Program-made: the position numbers and the translations under genes
Notes under the pieces: generated by a model
Database searches by the model: none
What the model was told of the DNA's origin: nothing
What the model saw: only the letters and a program-made list of their open reading frames with translations
Part shown: positions 1-8,448 of the stretch, piece after piece
How positions within the stretch are numbered: the first letter of the stretch is position 1
Layout: every line of letters starts with the position of its first letter
Origin: JAILLW01 sp045629045
GTDB lineage: Bacteria > Bacillota > Clostridia > Lachnospirales > Lachnospiraceae
DNA length: 64,000 bases
Assembly: GCA_045629045.1 (NCBI GenBank)
Contig: JAZQQM010000004.1
Location: forward strand, 1 to 64,000
Reading direction: 5' to 3'

Positions 1-615
1 ATAATCCTCTCCCAGATGTTTTAGGTTAATACTCTGATTTACTTCATAAACTTGTTTGGTGGAGTGGGTATTGATAACAACTATCTTCTTGTCGGGATTA
101 TGAACCAGGATTCTAAGTGCCAGTTCAGGCTTACCGTTTACTGTGACGTTAGTTCTTTGATATCCACGAACCTCGCCAACAATATACTGACCGTAAAGCT
201 TAACTTTGTTGGTTCTTATGGCGCGTTTTACTTCCCGTATCAAAGGAACTGCCCCTATAATAATGAAGATTGATATAAATAAAACTAGAAATACGGCTAT
301 TTTCTTAGCATCGGGATCCGATTTGAATAATGGAATAAATGATAATAAGACAACGAATCCAACCACGAAGAAAATTCCGCCGAACATAATATTAAATATG
401 CTGGGTTTTCCACAATTGGATTTAATAATGGGAAGATGGGCCTCATCTGAATTAAGTGCAGATTCATAAGTATCAATATCGCCGAAATCGCTTATATCAA
501 CGTTTTCAACCGACTTAACCAATGAACCTCCGCACTGGGGACAAACCTTGCCGTTAACTTCCGCTCCACACAGCGGACACTTATCGTAATAATAGATTAT
601 CTGATCTTTGCTCAT
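1..615 (-). CDS. zinc-ribbon membrane protein, C-terminus beyond window
   Basis: The reading frame is open on the minus strand from an ATG at 615 down to base 1, giving 205 codons and running off the window. An AGAGGA ribosome site lies just before the ATG. The N-terminus has two CxxC knuckles (CPLCG and CPQCG, about residues 14-27) typical of a zinc ribbon. A linker with many acidic residues follows, then two hydrophobic helices (about residues 80-100 and 110-130). The last visible part has a 'vtVNGKPELALRILV' pattern that resembles DUF3592-type domains. No function is known to me. It is probably a small membrane protein with a cytoplasmic zinc ribbon. The gene is certain; the family call is tentative. 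Confidence 0.8.
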   Translation of the reverse strand, partial: MSKDQIIYYYDKCPLCGAEVNGKVCPQCGGSLVKSVENVDISDFGDIDTYESALNSDEAHLPIIKSNCGKPSIFNIMFGGIFFVVGFVVLLSFIPLFKSDPDAKKIAVFLVLFISIFIIIGAVPLIREVKRAIRTNKVKLYGQYIVGEVRGYQRTNVTVNGKPELALRILVHNPDKKIVVINTHSTKQVYEVNQSINLKHLGEDY

Positions 616-638
616 ATTTTTCCTCTTGTGAATATCCT

Positions 639-734
639 CTTCTGTATTTAGGCTTCAATGTAGTCGCTTCTGTACTTTGGCTGCAATGTATTCGCTTCTG
701 TACTTCGGCTTCAATGTAGTCGCTTCTGTACTTG
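639..734. repeat. 28-bp tandem repeat, 3.4 copies
   Basis: Three 28-bp units occupy 639-666, 667-694 and 695-722, with a 12-base partial fourth unit to 734. The units begin CTTCTGTA and end with TGTAGTCG or TGTATTCG; they differ at only a few bases. They lie upstream of the minus-strand zinc-ribbon gene, probably in its 5' leader. No coding frame is evident. Confidence 0.85.
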
Positions 735-774
735 TTTCTGTATACCAGCTTCTATATGTCTATTTATATTCCCT

Positions 775-804
775 ATCTTATTCCAATTAAGTTCTTCACG
801 TCAA
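775..804 (-). promoter_or_regulatory. candidate promoter for the zinc-ribbon gene
   Basis: On the minus strand TTGACG (799-804) is followed after 18 bases by TAAGAT (775-780). The -35 matches the sigma-A consensus at 5 of 6 positions and the -10 at 4 of 6. If used, transcription starts near 768 and the 28-bp repeats fall in the leader. This is a prediction only. Confidence 0.35.
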
Positions 805-817
805 GGCGCTACGTGGA

Positions 818-983
818 TTACGGATAAATGAGTCAACCAGGAAGCTATATCCGTAAAACAGCTGAGCTCGGTCGCCCGGATTACGGATAAATGAGTCAAC
901 CAGGAAGTTAATATCCGTAAAATCGCTGAGCCCGGTTGCTCGGATTACGGATAAATGAGTCAACCAGGAAGCTATATCCGTAA
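818..983. repeat. array A: three palindromic units, ~63-bp period
   Basis: Three units (818-856, 881-920, 945-983) each begin TTACGGAT and end ATCCGTAA, a perfect 8-bp inverted repeat around a 23-24 base centre containing TGAGTCAACCAGGAAG. The sequence between units (about 24 bases, rich in GCTGAGC and CGG) is also conserved, so the true repeat is 63-64 bp. Each unit could fold as a hairpin. The array lies between the divergent zinc-ribbon gene and pth. No T-tract follows, so it is not a standard terminator. Confidence 0.85.
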
Positions 984-1090
984 ATTAAACGGAGCAGTAG
1001 TAAAAAATCCAAAAAAGCACTAGTAGAATCAAGAAAACCGGAAACGACCAGTAAAAGAAGTGTGAAACCGAGAAATATACAGGTGAATTA

Positions 1091-1099
1091 TGATATAAT
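1091..1099 (+). promoter_or_regulatory. extended -10 promoter of pth
   Basis: TGATATAAT is an extended -10 element (TGn plus a perfect TATAAT at 1094-1099). No good -35 is present at the expected position, which is common for extended -10 promoters. The predicted start near 1106 would leave a leader of about 62 bases before pth. Confidence 0.5.
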
Positions 1100-1167
1100 A
1101 ATATATTAGTGTCGTCGATTGTTGGCGCGCTGCCAAACAAAGGCTTTTCAAAAACCGGGAGATAAAA

Positions 1168-1767
1168 ATGTACATTATAGTAGGACTTGGGAACCCAACT
1201 AAAGAATATGATAAAACACGTCATAACATCGGCTTCATGCTGATTGATGAGCTTGCTGACAGATTTAATATTCATGTGACGACCATTCAACATAAGGCGC
1301 TTGTGGGCAAAGGTATAATTAATGGGCAGAAAGTCCTTCTGGCTAAGCCCCAGACCTATATGAACCTGTCCGGAGAATCTGTTAAGGAACTGGTAGATTA
1401 TTATAAGGTTGATCCGGAATCGGAGCTTATTATTATTTCAGATGATATTGATTTACCTCCGGGATATATAAGAGTGCGCCCTAAGGGTTCGGCAGGCGGC
1501 CATAACGGTCTTAAGAATATCATTGCTCTTACAGGAACTCAGGAATTCAACCGTGTAAGAATCGGCGTGGGTAAGAAGCCTCCCAAGATGGATTTGGCTG
1601 ATTATGTTCTTGGTCATTTTAAGGAAGAAGATAAGGAACCCATGAAAAATGGTATAAACGATGCCATTGATGCAATAGAGATGCTTCTTGAAGATAAAAT
1701 TGATGAAGCAATGAACAAGCACAATAAAAAAGTAGTGATTAATACAATTAATAAAGACAATCAATAA
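1168..1767 (+). CDS. pth: peptidyl-tRNA hydrolase
   Basis: This 199-residue cytoplasmic enzyme cleaves the ester bond of peptidyl-tRNA released from stalled ribosomes and recycles the tRNA. The N-terminus carries GLGNP followed by TRHNIGF, which places the catalytic His at residue 19 and the substrate-contacting Asn at residue 9. The TYMNLSG motif is at about 63-69, the SDDIDLPPG motif (with the Asp that supports the catalytic His, near residue 92) at about 91-99, and GSAGGHNGLK at about 107-116. Length and motifs are normal for bacterial Pth. The ATG at 1168 has a GGGAGAT site in front. In many Firmicutes pth is next to mfd; here an asparaginase gene sits between them. Assignment is secure. 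Confidence 0.97.
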   Translation: MYIIVGLGNPTKEYDKTRHNIGFMLIDELADRFNIHVTTIQHKALVGKGIINGQKVLLAKPQTYMNLSGESVKELVDYYKVDPESELIIISDDIDLPPGYIRVRPKGSAGGHNGLKNIIALTGTQEFNRVRIGVGKKPPKMDLADYVLGHFKEEDKEPMKNGINDAIDAIEMLLEDKIDEAMNKHNKKVVINTINKDNQ

Positions 1768-1781
1768 CGACAATCAATAAC
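1756..1781. repeat. 13-bp tandem duplication spanning the pth stop
   Basis: GACAATCAATAAC occurs twice head to tail (1756-1768 and 1769-1781). The first copy encodes the last Pth residues and the stop codon; the second copy lies just after. This looks like a recent slippage duplication with no effect on the protein. Confidence 0.85.
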
Positions 1782-1837
1782 TGCCTTTAAATGTACGAAG
1801 CAAATGCTGAAATTAAGATTCAAAGAAGAGGAATAGA

Positions 1838-2842
1838 TTGAAAAAGATATGTGTAATTTTTACAGGCGGAACAATCGGTTCTACAGTAAAAGATGGATAT
1901 GTGAGTATTAATAACAAATGCAGCAGTATGCTGGTTGACGGATACTTCAGAATAGTTCCTAACGGGTGCGGTGAAGTTGAATTTACGGAAGTTCATCCCG
2001 TTAATATGTTAAGTGAAAATGTATCAACCAAGGATATTCTTAAGATAATAGAATCTGTAAAGGAAGCCCTTGACTCACAAAAATATGATGGAATAGTTGT
2101 TACACACGGAACAGATACCTTAAGCTTTACGGCGAATGTATTAAGTCAGGTGTATAGCAATACCAAAACTCCCATAGTAATGGTATCTGCATTACTGCCA
2201 CTTGATGATCCTATGACGAATGGCTATAACAATTTCATTTCAGCTATTGATTTTATTAAGACCGGAATTCCCGGAGTATTTGTTTCGTTCCAAAACAGGG
2301 ATAATGAATGCAAAATACACGATGCATCCCGGATTCTGGCTGCAGATCAGATTAATGGTTACATGCATTCTTTATTTTCGCAGGCTTATGGCGTTATTAA
2401 AGATGGAAGGTTCCTGCTAAATGATGATTATTCGCCTACAGAAATTAGCAATGAAGATTATGAGAAGTTCTACAGCAAGGGATTAATCAGTAATGAGATT
2501 GTGGTAATAAGGTCAAGAGCGTTGTTAAACTACAACTATTACAGATTTACCGAATCAAATAAACCCAAGGCTGTACTGATTGAGCTATATCACAGTGGTA
2601 CATTATGTTCTGCGGGGGACGATACGAACGCCCTTAGGTTTGTTGAGTATTGTAAGTCTCTTGGAATAATTGTTGTTATCGGTCCGGTTAAGCATGGCGA
2701 TAATGTGTATGCAAGTATGAAAGAAATTAATGAAGACTGCATTATTGCTTATGATATCAGCTTTGAGCTTATTCTTGCCCGGGTATCTTTAGCCCTTGGG
2801 GCAGGTGCCAAAGAAAATGAACTTCGTAATCTTCTAAGGTAG
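1838..2842 (+). CDS. L-asparaginase family protein
   Basis: This 334-residue protein belongs to the bacterial asparaginase family, which hydrolyses asparagine to aspartate and ammonia. The N-terminal FTGGTIGS motif places the nucleophilic Thr at residue 12. The second signature, GIVVTHGTDT (about 85-94), holds the Thr-Asp pair (T92, D93) that helps catalysis, and a lysine in CKIHDASR matches the third active-site element. There is no signal peptide, which fits the cytoplasmic type. The start is a TTG at 1838 with AGAGGAA in front; the next ATG would delete the catalytic motif. It sits 12 bases before mfd, so the two are probably co-transcribed. Substrate specificity (Asn, Gln or a related amide) cannot be told. 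Confidence 0.88.
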   Translation: MKKICVIFTGGTIGSTVKDGYVSINNKCSSMLVDGYFRIVPNGCGEVEFTEVHPVNMLSENVSTKDILKIIESVKEALDSQKYDGIVVTHGTDTLSFTANVLSQVYSNTKTPIVMVSALLPLDDPMTNGYNNFISAIDFIKTGIPGVFVSFQNRDNECKIHDASRILAADQINGYMHSLFSQAYGVIKDGRFLLNDDYSPTEISNEDYEKFYSKGLISNEIVVIRSRALLNYNYYRFTESNKPKAVLIELYHSGTLCSAGDDTNALRFVEYCKSLGIIVVIGPVKHGDNVYASMKEINEDCIIAYDISFELILARVSLALGAGAKENELRNLLR

Positions 2843-2854
2843 AGTACTAAATAG

Positions 2855-5800
2855 ATGAATACATTAAAGACAATTCTTCATGAAATAGGCGAGTTCGATG
2901 ATCTTGCCAAGAAACTTCATAAAGATAAGGCAGTCGTTAGTTTATCCGGCTGCATGGAAGCATCTAAGCTCCACACAATCTACGGATTGAGTGAGGGCTT
3001 TAAAAATGTTCTTATCGTTACTCACAATGATATGCGTCTTAAGGAAATACTGGAGGATTACAAGCTTTATGACAGGAATGTCATGTCTTATCCTGCCAAG
3101 GACCTTATTTTTTATCAGGCAGATATTCACGGAAATCAGCTTACTACCGAAAGAATGCAGGTAATAAGACGAATTCTTGAGGGTGCTCCGGTAACTTTGG
3201 TTACTACCTTTGACGCTCTTATGACACCGCAGGTGCCTCTTGAAGTATTCGAAAATAATATACTTTCTCTTTCCGTTAAGGCTGTTGCGGAAGAAAAGGC
3301 TATAGCTCACAAGCTTACCCAGATGGGATATCAAAGAGCTTACCAGGTTGAAGCTCCCGGACAGTTTAGTATTCGTGGCGGCATTATAGATATCTTTGAT
3401 CTTACGGAAGAGAACCCATACAGAATCGAACTTTGGGGCGATGAGATAGATTCCATAAGAAGCTTCGATATCCAGTCTCAAAGGTCAATCGAGAAATTAA
3501 GCAGTATCGAAATATATCCTGCGACAGAAATTATTCTGACCGATAAACAGCTAAAAGACGGTATAGATAAAATTACAGAAGAGGCCAAAAGCGTCGAAGA
3601 AAAGTTCAGAAAAGACATGCTTACCGAAGAAGCTCACAGAGTATCGGTTACGGCCAGAGAATTGAAAGAACAGATTCTTGAGTTCAGAAACACAATGAAT
3701 CTTGATTCATATATTAACTATTTTTTTACTGAAGATGAAACCGATTCGTTACTTGGATTATTCAATACTGACAACACTGTCATTTTTATGGATGAACCTT
3801 CCAGAATTGAGGAACATGCCAAAGCAATTGAAACGGAATTTCGCGAGAGTATGTCACACAGAGCCGAAAAGGGCTATATTCTTCCGGGACAGATGAATAT
3901 TCTATACTCTTTGGAAGAAACTATGGCCAAAGTTGCCGGATATCATACTTCATATGTTTCATCTCTTGAAATGAAAAATTCCATTACGGGAAATCTTCTT
4001 AAACCTACGAATAAGCTTGAGATTACCGTTAAGGGAATTCCCAGCTATAATAACAGCTTCGAGGCATTGACCAAGGATCTTCAGCGTTTTAAAACAGCAG
4101 GATACAGAGTTCTTCTGCTGTCAGGTTCCCGTTCCAGGGCTGCACGTCTTGCCCAGGATCTCCGGGAATATGATCTTAATGCTTTTTATACGGAAGACCC
4201 TGAAAGAGTGCTTCAGCCAAGAGAAATCCAGACCTACTACGGACATATTTCAAGGGGCTTTGAGTACCCGCTTCTTAAGTTTGCGGTTATTTCGGAAACT
4301 GATATCTTTGGAGCCGAAAAGAAAAAGAAGCGTAAGAAAAAGATATACGAAGGTCAGAAAATTCAGGACTTTAACGAGCTTAATATAGGGGACTATGTGG
4401 TTCATGAAAGCCATGGACTTGGTATTTATCGCGGAATCGAAAAGATAGAAGTAGATCATGTTATTAAGGACTACATTAAGATAGAGTATCGTGACGGTGG
4501 TAATTTATACGTTTTGGCCACAGGTCTTAACGTGCTTCAAAAGTATGCATCGGCAGATGCAAAGCATCCCAAGCTTAACAAACTCGGAAGCAAGGAATGG
4601 AGTACTACCAAAGCTAAAGTTAAGGTTGCAACGGAAGAAATTGCCAAAGACCTGGTGGAATTATACGCTTTGCGCGAGAATACGAAGGGATATCAATACG
4701 GCAAGGATACAGTCTGGCAGAAGGAATTTGAGGAAATGTTCCCCTTCGATGAAACGGAAGACCAGATTAATGCCATTGAAGATACCAAAAAAGATATGGA
4801 GTCTGCCAAAATTATGGACAGACTTATTTGTGGTGATGTGGGTTACGGCAAGACGGAAATTGCAATCCGCGCGGCATTTAAGGCAGTTCAGGAGGGTAAG
4901 CAGGTAGTATACCTGGTGCCCACAACGATTTTGGCACAGCAGCATTACAACACCTTTGTTCAAAGAATGAAGGATTTCCCCGTAAGAATTGATTTGCTTT
5001 CAAGATTCAGGACCGCATCTGAGATTAAGAAGTCCATAAGCGATTTAAAAAAGGGCTTCGTGGATATAGTAATCGGAACCCACAGAGTGCTGTCTGCGGA
5101 TGTTGAATTTAAGGATTTGGGACTTCTTATTATTGATGAAGAGCAGCGCTTCGGTGTGGCACATAAAGAAAAGATTAAGAAGATGAAGGAGACGGTTGAT
5201 GTTCTTACACTTACCGCCACCCCGATTCCCCGTACGCTTCACATGTCACTTATAGGAATTCGTGACATGTCCGTTCTTGATGAGGCGCCTAATGACAGGC
5301 TTCCTGTGCAGACCTATGTCATGGAATATAACGAAGAAATGGTTCGTGAGGCTATAGTACGTGAGCTTAGCCGTGACGGACAGGTTTATTACGTATACAA
5401 CAGAGTAAGCAATATAGCGGATGTTGCTGCAAGAATTCAGGGGCTCGTTCCGGAGGCCAGGGTTGAGTTTGCCCATGGTCAGATGAGCGAAAAAGACCTG
5501 GAAAATATTATGTATGATTTCATTAATCATGAGATAGATGTTCTTGTTTCTACGACCATTATCGAGACAGGCCTTGATATTTCAAACGTCAATACCATGA
5601 TTATTCATGATTCAGACAGAATGGGCTTATCGCAGCTTTATCAGCTTCGCGGACGTGTAGGTCGAAGCAACAGAACCGCATACGCTTTTCTTATGTACAA
5701 AAGAGATAAACTTCTTAAGGAAGAGGCCGAGAAACGTCTCAGTGCCATTAAGGAATTCACCGACCTTGGTTCCGGTTTTAAGATTGCCATGAAGGACTTA

Positions 5801-6394
5801 GAGATTCGAGGCGCCGGCAATCTGCTTGGCAAATCTCAGCACGGCCATATGCAGGCGGTGGGATACGATTTGTACTGTAAAATGCTTAATGAGGCGGTTA
5901 AAAATCTTAAAGGAATCGAAACAACGGAGGATTTCGTTACCACAATAGACCTTGATGTGGATGCCTATATTCCGGCCGAATATATAGTAAACGAAGTTCA
6001 GAAGCTTGATATATACAAGCGAATTGCAGGGGTTGAGAACAACGAAGAGTGCAATGATATGTATGAGGAACTTCTTGACAGATTCGGTGCGGTTCCGGAG
6101 TCTGCCAATAATCTTCTTCGTATATCTTTGCTCAGGGTCAAAGCGCATAAACTGTTTATGACGGATGTTAAGGGCAAAAACGGTGAAATTACGTTTATTA
6201 TAAGGCCCGATGCCAAGATTAATCCGGAGGGAATTCCCGAACTTGTAAAACGCTTTGAAAAACTAAGCTTTAATCCTAAAATGCTTAAATTCGTCTACCA
6301 TTACTATAGAAGCGGTATGGCGGAAAAAGATACACGTACTTTGCTTAAGGCTACCGAAGATATTATAGACACAATGACAGAGTTGTTACTATAA
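2855..6394 (+). CDS. mfd: transcription-repair coupling factor
   Basis: This 1179-residue ATP-dependent DNA translocase removes stalled RNA polymerase at DNA lesions and recruits UvrA. Domains appear in the usual order: a UvrB-like N-terminal part (about 1-350) with the conserved QFSIRGGIIDIFD block, a linker, the CarD-like RNA-polymerase-interacting domain (about 505-600), and a RecG-like helicase core. The Walker A motif GDVGYGKT is at 660-667 and the DEEQRF Walker B motif starts at 761. LTATPIPRTL, IIETGLDI, QLRGRVGR and the C-terminal TRCF domain follow. All key motifs are intact and the length is normal. The ribosome site in front of the ATG is weak, which fits read-through from the asparaginase gene. 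Confidence 0.98.
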   Translation: MNTLKTILHEIGEFDDLAKKLHKDKAVVSLSGCMEASKLHTIYGLSEGFKNVLIVTHNDMRLKEILEDYKLYDRNVMSYPAKDLIFYQADIHGNQLTTERMQVIRRILEGAPVTLVTTFDALMTPQVPLEVFENNILSLSVKAVAEEKAIAHKLTQMGYQRAYQVEAPGQFSIRGGIIDIFDLTEENPYRIELWGDEIDSIRSFDIQSQRSIEKLSSIEIYPATEIILTDKQLKDGIDKITEEAKSVEEKFRKDMLTEEAHRVSVTARELKEQILEFRNTMNLDSYINYFFTEDETDSLLGLFNTDNTVIFMDEPSRIEEHAKAIETEFRESMSHRAEKGYILPGQMNILYSLEETMAKVAGYHTSYVSSLEMKNSITGNLLKPTNKLEITVKGIPSYNNSFEALTKDLQRFKTAGYRVLLLSGSRSRAARLAQDLREYDLNAFYTEDPERVLQPREIQTYYGHISRGFEYPLLKFAVISETDIFGAEKKKKRKKKIYEGQKIQDFNELNIGDYVVHESHGLGIYRGIEKIEVDHVIKDYIKIEYRDGGNLYVLATGLNVLQKYASADAKHPKLNKLGSKEWSTTKAKVKVATEEIAKDLVELYALRENTKGYQYGKDTVWQKEFEEMFPFDETEDQINAIEDTKKDMESAKIMDRLICGDVGYGKTEIAIRAAFKAVQEGKQVVYLVPTTILAQQHYNTFVQRMKDFPVRIDLLSRFRTASEIKKSISDLKKGFVDIVIGTHRVLSADVEFKDLGLLIIDEEQRFGVAHKEKIKKMKETVDVLTLTATPIPRTLHMSLIGIRDMSVLDEAPNDRLPVQTYVMEYNEEMVREAIVRELSRDGQVYYVYNRVSNIADVAARIQGLVPEARVEFAHGQMSEKDLENIMYDFINHEIDVLVSTTIIETGLDISNVNTMIIHDSDRMGLSQLYQLRGRVGRSNRTAYAFLMYKRDKLLKEEAEKRLSAIKEFTDLGSGFKIAMKDLEIRGAGNLLGKSQHGHMQAVGYDLYCKMLNEAVKNLKGIETTEDFVTTIDLDVDAYIPAEYIVNEVQKLDIYKRIAGVENNEECNDMYEELLDRFGAVPESANNLLRISLLRVKAHKLFMTDVKGKNGEITFIIRPDAKINPEGIPELVKRFEKLSFNPKMLKFVYHYYRSGMAEKDTRTLLKATEDIIDTMTELLL

Positions 6395-6395
6395 T
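6366..6395 (+). promoter_or_regulatory. candidate sigma-A promoter at the end of mfd
   Basis: TAGACA (6366-6371) is followed after 18 bases by a perfect TATAAT (6390-6395), overlapping the last codons of mfd. It would start transcription near 6402 and drive the membrane protein gene at 6435. Only the sequence match supports it. Confidence 0.45.
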
Positions 6396-6434
6396 ATGTA
6401 GGGTAATAATTTAGTATTCCCGAAAGGAAAAGAT

Positions 6435-8378
6435 ATGAATAATAAATTTACATTAAAGAAGTTACTTATTCCGGCTGTGGCGCTGATAATTATGATTATC
6501 GGAGTTATAGTATATCCTTTTAACAATAGACTCGAAGTTTCAATGATTTACGGCGACGTTATGAATGGAAGCGGACTGCGGGTTTATTATGATGCAGGTA
6601 CAGGCATTACTCCCGAAAAGAGTAAGTTCGGTGAAGTTGCAGACTTTGGTGCACATATTTTGCTTAAATCGGGAACCGGCAAAATAACACAGCTTGGTAT
6701 TGCACCTACGGATATTCAGGAAGTATGTACAATCAGAAATGTGGCAATGACGGTTAATGAAGATGAAAAAATAGAAATACCGGCATCGACCTTTGATTCA
6801 TGTTTTACCGCGGTTAATGCTAACGGATATTATGATGAAGCTACGGACCAGTATTATTTCCTGCCGACCGGTGATATGGCATATTTGAGTTTTGATGCTG
6901 CACAGATTGGTGATAAAATCGCGCCTGTATTTGATAAAAATAATACGGATGCGTTACGTACCAGAATCACTTTATGCTTCCTTATCGTAATTATACTTAC
7001 ATTGATTTTCTGGAATTTTGATAAGCTTGAAAAAATGCTCGATGATATTTTTGATACGTCAAAGGGCGTTTTGGTCCCCATTGCGGTTGTAGCATTTGTT
7101 ATAGTAACCATTACGGTTATGCTTATTGCTTTTAGGACTGATTTGGGTGGTCGCCATCCGGATGAATATGATGTGCTTGAGTGCCTGAAGTATGGAATGA
7201 ATCATTTGATTCCGCCTGATGTTCGTGATCCCGAAGTTGCGAATACATTTAGCGGTTATGGATATACTAAACTTGAGAATGGTACATATTACTTCCTGAT
7301 TGCAGGTAAGATTGCCGCTTTGGCGAAATTATTATGGGCCACCGGTAACTGGTGGAGAGTTCCCAATGTACTTCTGTTCCTGGGAATGGCTATCATATTC
7401 TTCAAGAATATCCGCAAGAAAAACTGGCTTGTTCTGACCCTGGGAATCAGTGTACAGGCCTGGTATATCTTTAGCTACACCACAGCGGATGCTCTTGACT
7501 TCTTCTTCTCGTTCCTGGTACTTATGCTTCTTACGGATGAGGAGAGTATGTTGAATAAGCTTATTCGAGACGGTATTTCGTCCAAAAATATAATTAAGGC
7601 AATTCTGGTAGGCGTACTGTTCGGAATGGTGTTTATCGGAAAACAGAATTACTGGGCAGTTTTACTTCTTGCATTTGTGGCTTTGTTATTTAAGCTTCTT
7701 GATGCATCCAAAGAAGAACGTGGCAAAATTTGGAAAACTTATATCTTTATACTTGCTGTATTTATTGTGACAGTGGGAACCAGATATGCCTTTGATTTTG
7801 CGCATTACGGAATGAACGGTAGTCAGATAAAGGATGAACTTATTGTACAGTATTCTGCTTATGACCGTAATCCTACGACTCCTGTGGAGGACCTTGTTGT
7901 ATCGTGGAAAATGTATGCTCACGGATATTCAATATCGGATTTCTTCGCAGAGGTTCCGACATGGTTTACCAATTCTTTCCACAGCTTCTGCGGATTGCTT
8001 GATGATTTTGAAACAAGTCAGGTTTACTATAGTTTTATAGGGTTCCTGTATTGCTTCATTATAATCGTGCTGGCAGGAATTACTGCCCGTAAGGACGCAC
8101 CTTTACGTGCAAAGATAGAAGTATTCGTCTGTATGGGAATTATGGCACTTAGTGTAATTGTTTCTATAGGAAACTCCTACTTCGTTGATTCACAGTATCA
8201 GGGAAGATATCTTCTTCCTATGGTGATTACCTTAGGATATATCGGATATAAAACTCCTGAAGCATTTGAAAAGAAATATTTCAAAGCTGCGGTTATTATT
8301 TTGAATGTTCTTTGTGTATGGTATTTTGCCACAAGAGCAATTACACTGCTTGATGTACCGACACTTGTAATTAAGTAA
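6435..8378 (+). CDS. GT-C-like polytopic membrane protein
   Basis: This 647-residue protein begins with one hydrophobic helix (about 8-27), then has an extracytoplasmic segment of about 150 residues, and then many transmembrane helices to near the end. An HPDE motif (241-244) sits in a loop just after a transmembrane helix. That arrangement matches GT-C fold glycosyltransferases (PMT/DUF2142-like), which use polyprenyl-phosphate sugars outside the membrane and place an acidic residue there. It starts at an ATG with GAAAGGAAAAG in front. Its neighbours are mfd and the phosphate symporter, so it is a single-gene outlier from the glycan locus that begins further on. Glycosyl transfer is inferred; the sugar and acceptor are unknown. 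Confidence 0.7.
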   Translation: MNNKFTLKKLLIPAVALIIMIIGVIVYPFNNRLEVSMIYGDVMNGSGLRVYYDAGTGITPEKSKFGEVADFGAHILLKSGTGKITQLGIAPTDIQEVCTIRNVAMTVNEDEKIEIPASTFDSCFTAVNANGYYDEATDQYYFLPTGDMAYLSFDAAQIGDKIAPVFDKNNTDALRTRITLCFLIVIILTLIFWNFDKLEKMLDDIFDTSKGVLVPIAVVAFVIVTITVMLIAFRTDLGGRHPDEYDVLECLKYGMNHLIPPDVRDPEVANTFSGYGYTKLENGTYYFLIAGKIAALAKLLWATGNWWRVPNVLLFLGMAIIFFKNIRKKNWLVLTLGISVQAWYIFSYTTADALDFFFSFLVLMLLTDEESMLNKLIRDGISSKNIIKAILVGVLFGMVFIGKQNYWAVLLLAFVALLFKLLDASKEERGKIWKTYIFILAVFIVTVGTRYAFDFAHYGMNGSQIKDELIVQYSAYDRNPTTPVEDLVVSWKMYAHGYSISDFFAEVPTWFTNSFHSFCGLLDDFETSQVYYSFIGFLYCFIIIVLAGITARKDAPLRAKIEVFVCMGIMALSVIVSIGNSYFVDSQYQGRYLLPMVITLGYIGYKTPEAFEKKYFKAAVIILNVLCVWYFATRAITLLDVPTLVIK

Positions 8379-8448
8379 TCATGTATAGATACGTGGTGAT
8401 TAGCGAATACATGACACGTATGTCATAAACTATAATTGAGGAGATGTT

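Noticed and set aside
818..983. Array A as a CRISPR array
   Set aside because: The sequences between palindromes are conserved rather than unique, there are only three units and no cas gene is near.
8431..8436. Perfect TATAAT before the phosphate symporter gene
   Set aside because: Transcription would begin after the GAGGAG ribosome site (8438-8443), and there is no -35.
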